Below, piece by piece: positions 22,747 to 34,110 of a stretch of 64,000 bases of DNA. Position 1 is the first letter of the stretch, and each line of letters begins with the position of its first letter. Source of the DNA: Watersipora subatra (taxonomy: Eukaryota; Bryozoa; Gymnolaemata; Cheilostomatida; Watersiporidae); the NCBI RefSeq assembly GCF_963576615.1, contig NC_088711.1, positions 2,294,001-2,358,000 on the forward strand. The letters run 5' to 3'. The notes below the pieces were generated by a model. That model searched no databases. It saw nothing but the letters and a program-made list of their open reading frames with translations, and was not told where the DNA came from. Both the position numbers and the translations under genes were made by a program.

Positions 22747-25700
22747 CTAAGCCACACTCTTCAGTTCCTTTTTGCTAGGGAAGTACCAGTAGGTTCCCTT
22801 CACGCAAGAGGTCATGGTCATTATGAGATCGCTGTGGCCATCACCCCCAGCTCCAACCATGCGCTCCAACATGTATTCAAAGTTTTCCGGAGATGCTGCA
22901 TAGCCGATGAAAAACAGACCAGAGTCACCGCTGACTGTGCCCCATGGTTGTGATTGTCTAACAATCTCGTATGCCTTCTTCTGTTCAAATGCATTGCCTG
23001 TAAAAAAAAGGTTATCAGAGATGATTAAAGGTTGACTTGCAACAAAATTCACATTACAGTTATTTGGTATCATAAGATTCACCATGTTTTACTCTGTTGT
23101 GTTGTGGGTGCAAAATATATGGGAATGTGATTACAAGCTCTTAAAAGCTAAAAAACAAACAGTTAATCGCAGCCACACGAGACCGCCGTAGTTTGGATTC
23201 GCTTTCAAAAATGGCTCAAATGGGAAGTAGTTGTTACAGGATGGTTTCTGTTTACACATTCATGCAACCTCATTCGTCCAAATATTTTCACAAATATACT
23301 TCACACTTTCAATAAAACCATGTCTATTGTTCTTATGCGTCTGTTTTATTGTAATGCGTCATTGTAATGCTGTCACTTTTAGCACTGATGTCTTATAACT
23401 TACAGTAAAAAATCGTTAAACTTTTTAACCTTAGCTCGAAGGAGTACATATCATTGTCTGATAATCATGACGAGCCTGTTGGTTACCTGTGATAATCGAA
23501 GAGTGCTGCAAAAATTATTTGCGAAGTATTGGGTCGCGCGATCAAATTACGACTTGACGATTGAATAATGCCAAAACAAAACTGTAAAGTAGCGAGCATC
23601 TATATTTATTACGAGGACTTCGGTAAAACCCGAAGTGTTTGTCATAAACTAGTGCTACGATATGTTTTATAGTGAGCTTTTTATTGGCCTTTCAATACAC
23701 GTGAGAACATCATGTGACAAGACAATAACCAAACTGCAATGACAACGTCAGATAAATAAAGAGATTCCAATCTACGGCGGCTTTTCGTTTTTGAGCTTTT
23801 AAGGGCTTGTAATCACATTTCCACGTATTTGGCACCCACAACACAACAGAGTAAGACATAGTGAATATTTTGATACCAAATAACTAATGTGAATTTTATT
23901 GCAAGTCGACCTTTAAGTGTTAATGGCCTAGAGGATACTACATCATTCACGATTCTGGTACTTGTGCATGGATGCCATTACTAAAATAGACAAGAAATGA
24001 CTATAATGTGAGGCAGAATTACAAATTCAGATATTAAGATTGCAAATGTAAATGGTGTAATAAAACTGCATGTTCGCAGTACAGAAGAAAAGTCAAATGC
24101 AAAAACTGAATCTCTTTGGTAAAGCAACTATCAAATGCTTAATAAAGAAAAGTATTGGTGGGTTGTGTGACTGGGCCCTCGGTTAGATTTTTTGCCTGTC
24201 ACATCGCTGATTAAAGGTTGTATGGTTTTACTTTTACATTCGCTTTTAATTTTTAAAGTGAGTTAAATTTTAATAGATTGGTTTAGGAGATGACAATCAT
24301 TGAAAAGCAAATGTGTGATTATGCTTGAAATAATAATCCTATTTCACCAATCTTCTAGAGGAATGGGATCCACCAATCTTTAAAGGAATGGGATATATGA
24401 TACTGGAAGAATTCTAACAAATGTTGCAATAAGTAAATGTTCTCCCCGAAGTAGCTGCAAAAGTAGCGCATACAGCTAACAAATACGTGAATGCCTTCTC
24501 ACTTTGTTAAAATAGGTTTTATGGTAAATCATTGCGAAGAACAGGCTAGAAACTCTGCATCTACTCATGCCCTTCAGCAAATCCTAGTAACACCTTGAGC
24601 CGTCGACAAAACTTGGAAATCAAATTGATTGTATCGTGTTACTAGATTGTCATTGTCTCAAATCTATTAAAAAGAATTGTGCATATCTTATAAAGGTAGT
24701 GCTATCACATCCACTGCAGGGACAGATAATATTGTTATTAGTTGGAGTCATTTCCATTCGGACTAATTCTTCGATTGGTTGACATGAATATGCACGATTG
24801 ATGAATCATGGTTTTCATTCAATACCTTTAGATCTCATTTATGTCTACTAAAAAACAAGCTTGTGACAAATATGACAAAGACAGTTACAAAACACAAGGT
24901 TTCCATTTATTCAATGCTCGACATCAATATTTAGCATTAACATCTGATGCTAAAACTGTCAGTCAGTTTCCAATTTTAATATGTAATAATGGGGGTTCCA
25001 AAAAGTATTATTTTGTTTTCGTAATTCATTAGCTAGTCTTATCATGTAAAAATAACAACAGAAAACAAAAAGGCAATGGCTTTGAAGTTTTGCTGTCGGA
25101 TTTACAAAGCTGACATCAGTGGCCATGAGCTGACAAATCTTACATCGGTATTCTCAGCGAGACAGAAATTGAAAGTGATTCATCAAATTTGGACACTCTT
25201 GCTTTTAAATCAGATTGTTTTTTCACTAGTTGCTATTGTAAAGATGTGTCACTGAACCAAAACATAGAAGGAAAAATTGGACTCTCTACATACAGTCAAA
25301 CATGGATAACTCGAACTTCACGGGACCGAGCAAAAATGTTCGAGTTATCAGAGCGTTCAAGTTATCAGAGCACTGTCACAAGTCCATGTATTTATTTATT
25401 TATTAGCAGATACATGTACATATACAAACTATAATATAAATTGAAAGCATAAACTGCTTGTTTCAAATTACATGCTTCTAATGTAAAGTTTAAAACTTTT
25501 TTATCAAATGGTATAGAGATTTTTCTATCACTTGAAATTGGTTTGTTGTTTGAGGTGATGCTATTGCCAGGACGTTTTTTAGATTAAAACTAGCAAAGCT
25601 TGATCGTTGTTGAAATGCTCAGAAGAAAAGACATCTTTTTCTTTTGAGCGTTTTAACCAAGATCAATTTTGCCGATTTTTCTTGAAGTTTATGCGAAGGT

Positions 25701-28700
25701 TACCTCACTTTTCCTTGCTTCCGAAGGACCATCGCTAAGCGGATGTTTGTTAAAAATCAAATTTCACCAAACCTTTAGAAAAGTCGTTGACAAAAATATT
25801 TTGCCGATGGTGGTAATAACGACGCCTATAAATTACGAAAAGTCGAGGTTTACCTCTATGGCTTGGAACAAAGTGATTTTTTAAAGCGATAACAACAGTC
25901 TCAGTAGCCGTTGGGCAAAAAACTTTTCGAGTTAACAGAGCTGAGGTCGAGTTATCTAAAGCAATTTATCATTACGTGGGAACGGACCAAAGAAACCGTT
26001 CGAGTTAACCATGTGTTCGAGCTATCCGAGGGCGAGTTATCCATGTTTGACTGTATGTCTCTTTTAACAACATAGCTTTGTTAAACAGAACAGATCTTAA
26101 AACTACTTGCCAGAGTTTTCTATGTGAAAATGGGCAGCTGAAGAATCATATGGATATCAAATAAAGATATTCATTACCGAGTTCTACGATGTTCTAATGT
26201 TAGGTCTAACCATAGACCTATCAACTATACAAAGAATGTGGCTATTTATATAGGACACCGTGGCTTGGCATTGCCCAGTCTAGTATAGTTAATAGGTCTA
26301 TGGGTCTAACTGTCCATGTCGAGATGAACTAGAGAGTCAAAAGATATTAATAACGCACTTGATGATATCAGTAAAAGAGAAAGTCCCCAAGTTGAAGGTT
26401 CATCATAATTCAGTAATTATTAAGTTCTCTGTGATGCCCAAACTCAGTTAATTGTAAATGCTCTTTAGGGGAACAAGAATCCGTACCCTGTTAAGACTTA
26501 CCTCCAGTCATACGTGCCACATGTGATTGTATGTGTTTCCGGCTAAGTTCGATGCTGTCAGCCCGATCCCGTCCAACTGCAGTCTCCAGAGTCTTGGCTA
26601 CCAGAGACAAACAGTTGACACAAATGACAGCCAAATACATGTAGGTAAAGCATTTCATGAAGCAAGCTACTGGCACCAAAAAAATCACAAGCCAGTCCAT
26701 GCAAGATGGAAATGACAAGATTTCTTACTCGGAGTTGAGGCCAAAAACTTGTGATCATGAATCCACTTTTGTGTGATGACATAACTTCCTCCAGTACCTT
26801 TCTCGACAGCCACATTTTCCCTTGACTCGTCGTCAGCTGGATTCTCCGTGCCTGCAACAAACTGGCTGTAAGCACTTTGTAAACATGCTACAAACATAAC
26901 TATCCGAGGTGTCTAGCCCAAACATTCTCAAAATTACGTGAATAAAGCAACAAAACTAACCATTCTTTTTTAATGTAAGGTATTGATGATATCTTCGAAA
27001 AAGCCGTAGCCATAATGTCAAACCACACGACTTCTAACTAAATATCAGTGAATAAATTCTCACTGAATGCCTCACCACATACATGCAACTAAGACAAAGC
27101 TCTGCAGCATGTGTTGGAAAAATGAAGAATGCAATTGAACAGTGTACGACAAATAAATTTTGATTAGAATTTGGAAAGGCAGCTTAACAGAGAATTGAAC
27201 AAATGCATCCGGTCAAAGTGAATCCTCATTTGGTGCTGGTAAAGCCTATGAGTGACTTTTTTGCGAAAAAAAACCTTGAAAGATAAACCTATGTTGCAGT
27301 TGTCATAATTGCCAAAGTGATTACATAACTGCAAAGGTGACATACAGACAACTCTCACTGCAACACTGCAACTTGGTATAACTAAAATAGCTTCAAAGAA
27401 TGATATTGGCGTACCTAGATAGAAAAGTTAACACCAAAAAATATGTTGACTTGAAAAAAGATTACAAGTTGACTGAGGGCCTTGCAAGCATTGAAGAAAT
27501 CTGAAGAGGTGGCCACTTGTGAAAAAAAATTACTGGTGGTGACAGCTAGACAGGTTGGCTAATGTCTGGATGTATGGGGCTGATGTTGACATATATATGC
27601 ATAGCCATCAGGAAGGAGAGTATGACATAACTAGAATGTATAAATTTAGTATTATAATCTTGGCATTCAAGGCATTTGAACAGAGTTTATAGACAACAAA
27701 ATGAGAGGTAAGATGATTATTTTAATATTATGGGACAATTAAGGAAGTTCACAGACTAGCAACAGTTACAGACAAATTTCTTTGTTTCCTTGAAATATAA
27801 TACGACGCATTGCAGCCAACATAGGCTTTCCTTGCCAGCAGATACACTGTATTGCTTGGTCGGCATAAAACCTTACCCATACTTGAAAAGTTGTTGCTTA
27901 CCAAGCCAGCAATAACTATATAAGGAAACCACCAATGACCATATGAGGATACCAACAATGACCATATAAGAATACCAACAATGACCATATAAGAATACCA
28001 ACAATGACCATATACGGAGATCAGCAATCACCATATAACGAGACCTGTAATGAACAAATAAGGAAACTGGCAATGGCCATATAACGGGACCAATAATGGC
28101 CATATAACGGGACCAATAATGGCCATATAACGGGACCAATAATGGCCATATAACGGGACCAATAATGGCCATATAACGGGACCAATAATGGCCATATAAC
28201 GGGACCAACAATGGCCATATAACGGGACCAATAATGGCCATATAAAGATATCAGCAATGACCGTATGAGGAGACATGATACAATATTATAAATGAATAGT
28301 GCAAGGCTGACATAAGTGCATTCGGTCAGAGGGACAAAACCTTAAAGGAACAATAACTGTAATGTGAATTTTGTTACAAGTCAACCTTTTAAAGAACAGA
28401 GAATGTACTATGTTAACTGTAGCGCAAGTGTAGCTAGAGTCTAGCTGGTCAGTCAATAAGAACCAATCATCTTACCATCAATAAATCCTGATAAATCTTT
28501 TCCATTCTGGTAGACCCATCCGTATATGTCCTCAAATGATTGGACACTACCGGCTGGCAGCTGGGCCATTATTCGCTGAGCTAACTCGAACAGTTTACTC
28601 CTGCTGTTGCTCTTTGCGTGTATGAAGATATCTCCACCTGTATGGCATATATTATTACTTGTACAGAAAATAATATAACCTGTACAAAGTATATCATTAC

Positions 28701-29831
28701 CTGTATAAGATATATCATTATAGGTGAAAAATATACCTCCACATGTACATCAACTAGCATAACCTGTACATCATATATTATTACCTGCATAGTGAATAAT
28801 ATTACCTGTATTGCGCATATCCTCACATGTATAGCAAGTATTATCATGTGTATGGGAATATGGCTCAAACTGCATAGAATATAGCCTCACCTATGCATGT
28901 ACATGTATATTAAAACATATTGTGCAGAGCATATTTCCCCATCAAAAAGTGTACCTTCCTGAGAATGTACCGTGTAATTTTCTGTGTAAAATATGCCCTT
29001 GCCTGCATACAAGGAATGGTTACTTGCATAAATATATACTGCCTACAGTACGTAGAAATCCACTACAAGGCAATTACACGTTGTTATCATTAAAACATAC
29101 ATATGATCCAAACAACAAGACGCAGACTCACCAGAACTAGGGAGCTCCCCATAGTCTCCTTGTCTGTGCGGATAATGAAAGCTCTGAGCAGGCTTCCGGC
29201 CATAGAGCTAACAAAGAGACGCGGACAAGTGAGTGTACGGTTGTCTATATCACAGCATAAAAAGTAGATAGTAACTAACGATAAAACATTGAAGATCAGA
29301 GATAAAACATTTAGAGTACCTGATTGAAGAAATTTGGCCCAAAGCCAACACCTGCGAGCACCTCATCATCTTCATCCCTCATGTCAGGTGGGCACACAGC
29401 GTCCACATGAGCCTGGAGGTTTGCGACCACTTTGGCACATTTTTTCCTGTCAGCTTTGGGTGATAAGTATATCCAGAGGTATAAAGCGTTCTCCTTCGTG
29501 CCAGATATCACCTGTTATGATGAGAAGTATGATTACTATATGCTTTAATTCTTTATCCCAGCAAACACAATTCAGTGATTAGGAATTGAAGATAGAACTG
29601 TAGAATTGAAGTCTAAATAACAAGGAAGATGTTAGAGAAAATGCATGCTGATAGAAATGAGAGCAACTACATAACTTGCAGTAGTAAAAATACACAAGTC
29701 ATTTGTTTAGCACTTGATGCCACCTAATTTCGTAGCAGTCCCTTCAACCTACCTAGTGCCTACATAGTATCACCTCATGTGCCTATCCTTTAGCAAACCT
29801 ACCTAAATACAGTATACATGTATATCCCGAG

Positions 29832-29862
<31 letters not shown>

Positions 29863-30420
29863 ATATATATATATATATATATATATATTGATATATATAT
29901 ATTGAAGCATATCTTGACAAACTAAAACCTGCCTTAAGTTGCTCTCAGTTTTCTGTGACTGCATACAAAGCATTATTTTAAGCCATCTTCAACAGGTTCA
30001 TCTGATACCCAATCAATGTAAAAACTATCTTGACATCACTAACAATTTTGAACCCAAATAGATGATTAGGTGACTTGCAAGCTGACAGAAGGTTGGCCGA
30101 AAGTGGGTAGCAGAGAAATGGCATAGCCCAGTGTCAGTTACTTAGAATGGAGCAGACACATTCAGTCGGAGAGAAAGATGTCATATTATTCTTTCTGTAA
30201 ATATGAATTTGCGCAAGCTTGCTACACTTGATTTGTATACACGAAGAGTTCACTCCACTCACACTGTCCTGGAACTGCTCCGACTCTGCAGCAGAGAGCC
30301 TGAGTGATGAGATGGAAACAGTCTCCTTCAGTATATCAGCCTTAGCATACGCCAGTGCAGTAGCTGTAGCAGCTCCGCCTAGCATCAGTGGCACTACGAC
30401 TCTGCCTCCAGCAATCGCTC
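22747..30420 (-). CDS. DyP-type (dye-decolorizing) heme peroxidase, 5' end not found
   Basis: Seven exons agree in phase: 30420-30263, 29511-29320, 29207-29132, 28637-28476, 26851-26729, 26576-26502 and 22997-22747 (TAG), giving 344 codons. The order of motifs is that of DyP peroxidases: GGDIFIHAKSN; the GxxDG motif as GFIDGTENP (its Asp is the catalytic acid-base, and the last Gly is split by an intron); GGSYVITQKWIHD; IGRDRADSIEL; SHVAR with the likely proximal heme His; RQSQPWG with the distal Arg; GLFFIGYAASPENFEYMLERM; and the C-terminal GTYWYFPS. These enzymes use hydrogen peroxide to oxidise organic substrates. The first visible exon starts in mid-codon with a hydrophobic, Ala-rich stretch (VVVPLMLGGAATATALAYA), possibly a membrane or mitochondrial leader; an upstream start exon remains to be located. 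Confidence 0.9.
23039..23912. mobile_element. TTAA-flanked foldback element, copy 2 (874 bp), in the last DyP intron
   Basis: TTAA at 23035-23038 and 23913-23916 flanks termini AGGTTGACTTGC and GCAAGTCGACCT. It is the reverse orientation of copy 1 at 20624-21477 and colinear with it throughout. It ends only about 40 bp from the acceptor of the last peroxidase exon, whose pyrimidine tract and CAG are intact. Confidence 0.85.
23917..25292. other. DyP intron sequence, nothing assigned
   Basis: AT-rich intronic DNA without recognised exons, RNA genes or clear transposon ends. The ORF at 24841-25032 has low-complexity composition and no splice context. Confidence 0.4.
25293..26053. mobile_element. 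Tc1/mariner-like MITE, 761 bp, in the last DyP intron
   Basis: TA then CAGTCAAACATGGATAACTC at the left and GAGTTATCCATGTTTGACTG then TA at the right are exact inverted repeats. Sub-terminal GTTCGAGTTATC-type motifs recur at 25340-25365 and 25925-26040. No transposase frame of useful length. Confidence 0.88.
26211..26302. mobile_element. 92-bp MITE with 8-bp TSD
   Basis: Termini CATAGACCTATCAACTATAC and GTATAGTTAATAGGTCTATG are inverted with one mismatch. The direct repeat GGTCTAAC flanks it (26203-26210 and 26303-26310). The CATA start and 8-bp TSD suit a P-type (or hAT-type) miniature element. A truncated relative lies at 16140. Confidence 0.8.
26852..27896. other. DyP intron sequence, nothing assigned
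   Basis: Intronic DNA between peroxidase exons at 26729-26851 and 28476-28637. I see no exon, RNA gene or bounded element before the tandem array that starts near 27897. Confidence 0.4.
27897..28270. repeat. 23-bp minisatellite in a DyP intron
   Basis: About 16 copies. The centre (28068-28240) is regular, with unit AATGGCCATATAACGGGACC plus AAT. The left half is more diverged (AATGACCATATAAGAATACC). Because 23 is not a multiple of 3, three overlapping minus-strand frames stay open and give repetitive WPLLVPLYGHYWSRYMAIIG peptides; these are not genes. Confidence 0.95.
28342..28394. mobile_element. Terminal remnant of the TTAA foldback family
   Basis: ATAACTGTAATGTGAATTTT, then ACAAGTCAACCTTTTAA, matches the right terminus of the elements at 20624 and 23039. 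No other end is present nearby. Confidence 0.6.
28620..28880. repeat. Degenerate tandem repeat of about 27 bp
   Basis: Eight to ten diverged copies around TATTATTACCTGTACA at about 27-bp spacing. It starts inside the 5' edge of the peroxidase exon boundary (28637) and runs into the intron. It keeps a frame open on both strands by composition only. Confidence 0.75.
29829..29904. repeat. (TA)n microsatellite
   Basis: Nearly pure TA dinucleotides broken by two TTGATA interruptions, in a peroxidase intron. Confidence 0.95.
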
Positions 30421-32970
30421 CTACAAAAGTCAAGTAACTGATACAAATACAAACCTTGACATACGAAATTGATCTGTTTCGATATTTGCGTTGAATGTCA
30501 AAACCATTTTAAGTTGGAACAATTATTCTTTTAAAAACACATTGTTTCTTTGGTCCAATCTGTTTCAGTGTAAAAAAAAGACGATAAGCATCTCAAATAT
30601 TTACACATAACATAAAAACAAATGCATTATATAAAGCTATATAAAAAATGTAAAAACCTTAATTCTATGCAAAACTAAATTTATCAAGCAATACTCAGTT
30701 TAATTAGGCTTTTACTGTTATTTTACCAAAGCAATGCTTTTAAAAGCACCAGCCATCCGCTCGATGAGCCTTGAGGCTCTATGAAGGGGTGGGGGGGTGT
30801 TTGACCTCGGAGTGCATTCTGATTTTTTTACCGTCTTAGAATAAAGTGTAAGTATACTCACTACGTTAAGGTGCACTGGTATTGGCATTGTCTAAGTGTG
30901 CACAGAGAGCGTTTGCTCTGTAATGTAGGAATTTCGTTTGCACGGAGGGCGCGGGCCATGAACAGTGCAGGAGTATGAAGTGTTAGATATTTTATGTTAC
31001 GGTTGAAGACACATGAACAGAAGTGTAGGCTTGGCATCGCTATGGCTCACTGGTAGGGTGAGCGATAGAAACACACAACAATAACCTACTGCACATTACA
31101 CTAAATGTAGTTTCAATTAATCTATCTTATACACTTTTTAATATTTCTACATTTTACTTCAAATTTTACCAGTTTTTAGCTTTTGCTCACAAAGCTGTGA
31201 CGTTTCGAGAAAGTTTTTATACCTAAAGCTGGAAATTACTTCAAAGGAGAAGGAAAAATTTTTTTCAAACTAGGGATCCTATGTTGAAAAATACAGAGTT
31301 GATCATAGGGCCAAAGTTTGACAGTCCATTAATAATACTATGCTTATAAAGCTGCTCATTGCACAAGTGGAAACGATTCTAAAAATAATGAAGACTAATA
31401 ACCAACTTCGGAAGAAAATAATTGCTGATTTATTGATGCATGACTTCGGCAAACATGAGAGTAACAGATTTTTTTAAAGTCTGTAAATTAAAATACGAAG
31501 GAAGACTTTAAAGTAAAACTAAAGGGCTTCATGTACATTTAGTACTGTTATGTTATTTTGATAGGCTTTTTGGGGTAGATATCACCGTGGAGCAAGCGTG
31601 AGGTGATTTATCTCACTAATACAAATAGCAAAACCTGTTGCACAACTACATAAACCATTCAGCTTAATTGAACAGTTTTAGCAATGTAAATGAATTCAAA
31701 TCCGACGGATGCCTAACATGTTCATATGGGTCTTACTTCATCACAAATTAAAAATATAGAAGGACATACAGTATATATACATAAAATACACATATGGTTC
31801 TACACACACGATAATCAAAAGACGATCGTTTCGTTGTACCTGTCCTTACTCGTGCAATAAAATAAATCGTTGTAATCTGTTACCAAGAAAAAACGACACC
31901 ATATGTATTTTTTAGTTAACCATGGAAACTAGTGGCAACAATTAATTTGAATGTTGCAATTTCAAATTGAGGTAAGTTGGCCAACACAGCAATGAAAACG
32001 CCGCAAGAGAAAAGCCGTAACTGCATGGATGAGTAAGAACTAGAAGTGAGCTTAAGAATTTGATAAGTTGAGGAAAACTTGGGTTATTTAAAAGACTTAT
32101 ATAGCAACTTGTTTTGTAGAGAAATTTATTGCATAGTCCATAGAATTTTGGTTGCTTTTCTGCTGATTTTTCAGTTACATTGTTATGTGGGATTTGGTAG
32201 GAGTTATGTTATACATGATTAACCATCTGTATCTACATAGACATCTTTGTTGAATTTGCTTTGTCACCTTGTTCCATTTTGACTATGTTTAGCTTTGCGC
32301 TTTGCTTGGGTTGTGTGAATTGAATTGTTAGTGACTCAGACACAGTGAAGGTGTCAAACTATTACAAGCAATATCAATATTTGCCAGTAAAAGACACTTC
32401 TTTATTTGTGTAAGTCCAACAATTAAAATACACAACTAACAAAATTTTAAAACAATACTACTAATGACAAAAGGTTGGAAATAGCTAATGAAACTTACAC
32501 CCTTATGCGAAAGGTTGTCCATGTTCTTTCGCGCAATTCCGTGCACCTACGAGTCTCAACAGCCAAAAGAGAGTCATAACAATCTATGCATAAAGAAGCT
32601 CAACAGTTGAAATAGAAATAGCCTTGGCGGTTGAAAAAGCCTCAGCAGATGGAGGAGAAAAAAGCTCAGCAGATTAAAAAGAAAGAGGCGGAGTGATTGG
32701 AGCTGTTTTCTTTTATAGATGCCTCTGTTAGACTGTGAGAAAGTGTTTAGGTGCTCAGGTTCTGTATTTATGTTATAGAGGGTTGGTATTTGAGTGCACT
32801 TGTCTTGAGTATGTCATGGAAATGTACTGATTGGAAATGGCTAACTCCTGTTACTTTGGTTGTGTCTGATAGAAGTTGGCAGAGCTGTGTATATCATCAC
32901 ATCTACTTTCCTTTGGCAAATTTCCTGGCAGGCCGGTTGACGCATCTTCTCTGATGGATTCTTTCTATTG
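30421..32970. other. Upstream of visible DyP exons; start exon expected here or further right
   Basis: The first visible peroxidase exon needs a preceding exon ending in phase 1. I checked plausible minus-strand donors near 30860, 31735, 31845 and 32490 but none gave a convincing ATG exon in the required phase. A G-run lies at 30787-30798. No other gene is apparent. Confidence 0.4.
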
Positions 32971-33162
32971 TGTAGTTTTACATTCAGATTAGATTTCTCT
33001 GTTTGAGACTGATGTAACTACTTGTGCACATGCAAGATACGGATGCATGCGCAGTGAGCTTTTGCTAGAAAATAAGCGTTGTTAAACGCTAAATTACCAG
33101 CTTCTTAATTAATCTATAGCATCTAGTTATATAATGACTTAGATTGATGAACAAGTGTTAAA
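32971..33162 (+). repeat. Left LTR of the Gypsy element
   Basis: Matches 37267-37458 with scattered substitutions and small indels. It is followed by TGGCGACAGAGCAG, a probable tRNA primer site. Confidence 0.8.
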
Positions 33163-33206
33163 CTGGCGACAGAGCAGTTTCTTACCCCCATATTGTTGAC
33201 ATTATT

Positions 33207-34110
33207 ATGGCTGCTGGACTTGCTATACCTACTTTTGAGGCTGATGATGGGTTGGAATCTTATTTGGAAAAGTTGGACTATTATTTTGCCGTGGCTGGTA
33301 CCGAGGAGAATAAGAAGGTGCCTGTGCTTTTGATAGGACTGAGCGCCACACAATACCACACTCTCAAGGATTTTAATAGATAATTTCACCTGCAGTACCT
33401 CGTGAAACTGATCTTGATACGTTGAGGTCACATCTGACAACTCACTATGGTAGGACTAGAAAACAGAATTTGGAACGTACCAACTTTCGCTCTGTAGTTA
33501 AAAAGGATGGTGAATCTATTGCTGATTACCAGATTAAAGCAAGAAAAGCAGCCAGATATTGCAACTTTGGTGACAAGTTAGACGAAAACTTGATTGAACA
33601 ATTTATTTCAGGAGTGAATCACACAGCTCTTGCATACAAGTTAGTTAAGGCTGCTAATATTACAACTTTGACGGGTGCCATGGAGGTTGCTGGTACATTT
33701 CAGTTAATGGAGGGAGACAAGACAAGTTTGTCTACAAGACCTGCCAATATTGCTTAAGTTGGTCAACGTAGCTCAAGCAAGAACTACATATCTTCAAAAA
33801 CACCAACTCCTGCTAATAACTATGAAGTTTACATGTTTCCGGTGTTCTAAGACAGGTCATAAGGTAGATGATTTCAGCTGTCCTGCATTAGGTAAAACGT
33901 GCATGGCCTGTAAGAAGGAAGGACATTTTAAAGGATTGAAGTACTGCCGTAAGAAGAAACAGTCGGCAGCCGCTAGTGTAGTCGGTGAAAAACTGCATAC
34001 CAAGAACACTAGCACTACAACTGCTATTCATAACTTCAGTCACAAGTTCACAGTAAGAAATGCTAATAGCTATAAAACACCTAGGTGTAATGCTATTATA
34101 GGAGGTAAGA
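33207..34110 (+). pseudogene. Gypsy gag remnant with zinc knuckle
   Basis: ATG at 33207 opens a frame (GLESYLEKLDYYFAVAG) that stops near 33383. Gag then continues in a second frame from about 33390 (RSHLTTHYGRTRKQN, ESIADYQIKARKAARYC, LIEQFISGV) to a TAA near 33755. The nucleocapsid follows in a third frame at 33822-33940: CFRCSKTGHKVDDFSC and CMACKKEGHF, two CCHC-like knuckles. At least two shifts separate the parts. Confidence 0.85.

Noticed and set aside
27749-28276. Overlapping minus-strand ORFs with WPLLVPLYGHYWSR repeats
   Set aside because: Translation of a 23-bp minisatellite in a DyP intron.
30860-30900. Possible DyP start exon (minus strand ATG before GTGAGTATAC)
   Set aside because: The exon would end in phase 0, whereas the next exon requires phase 1.
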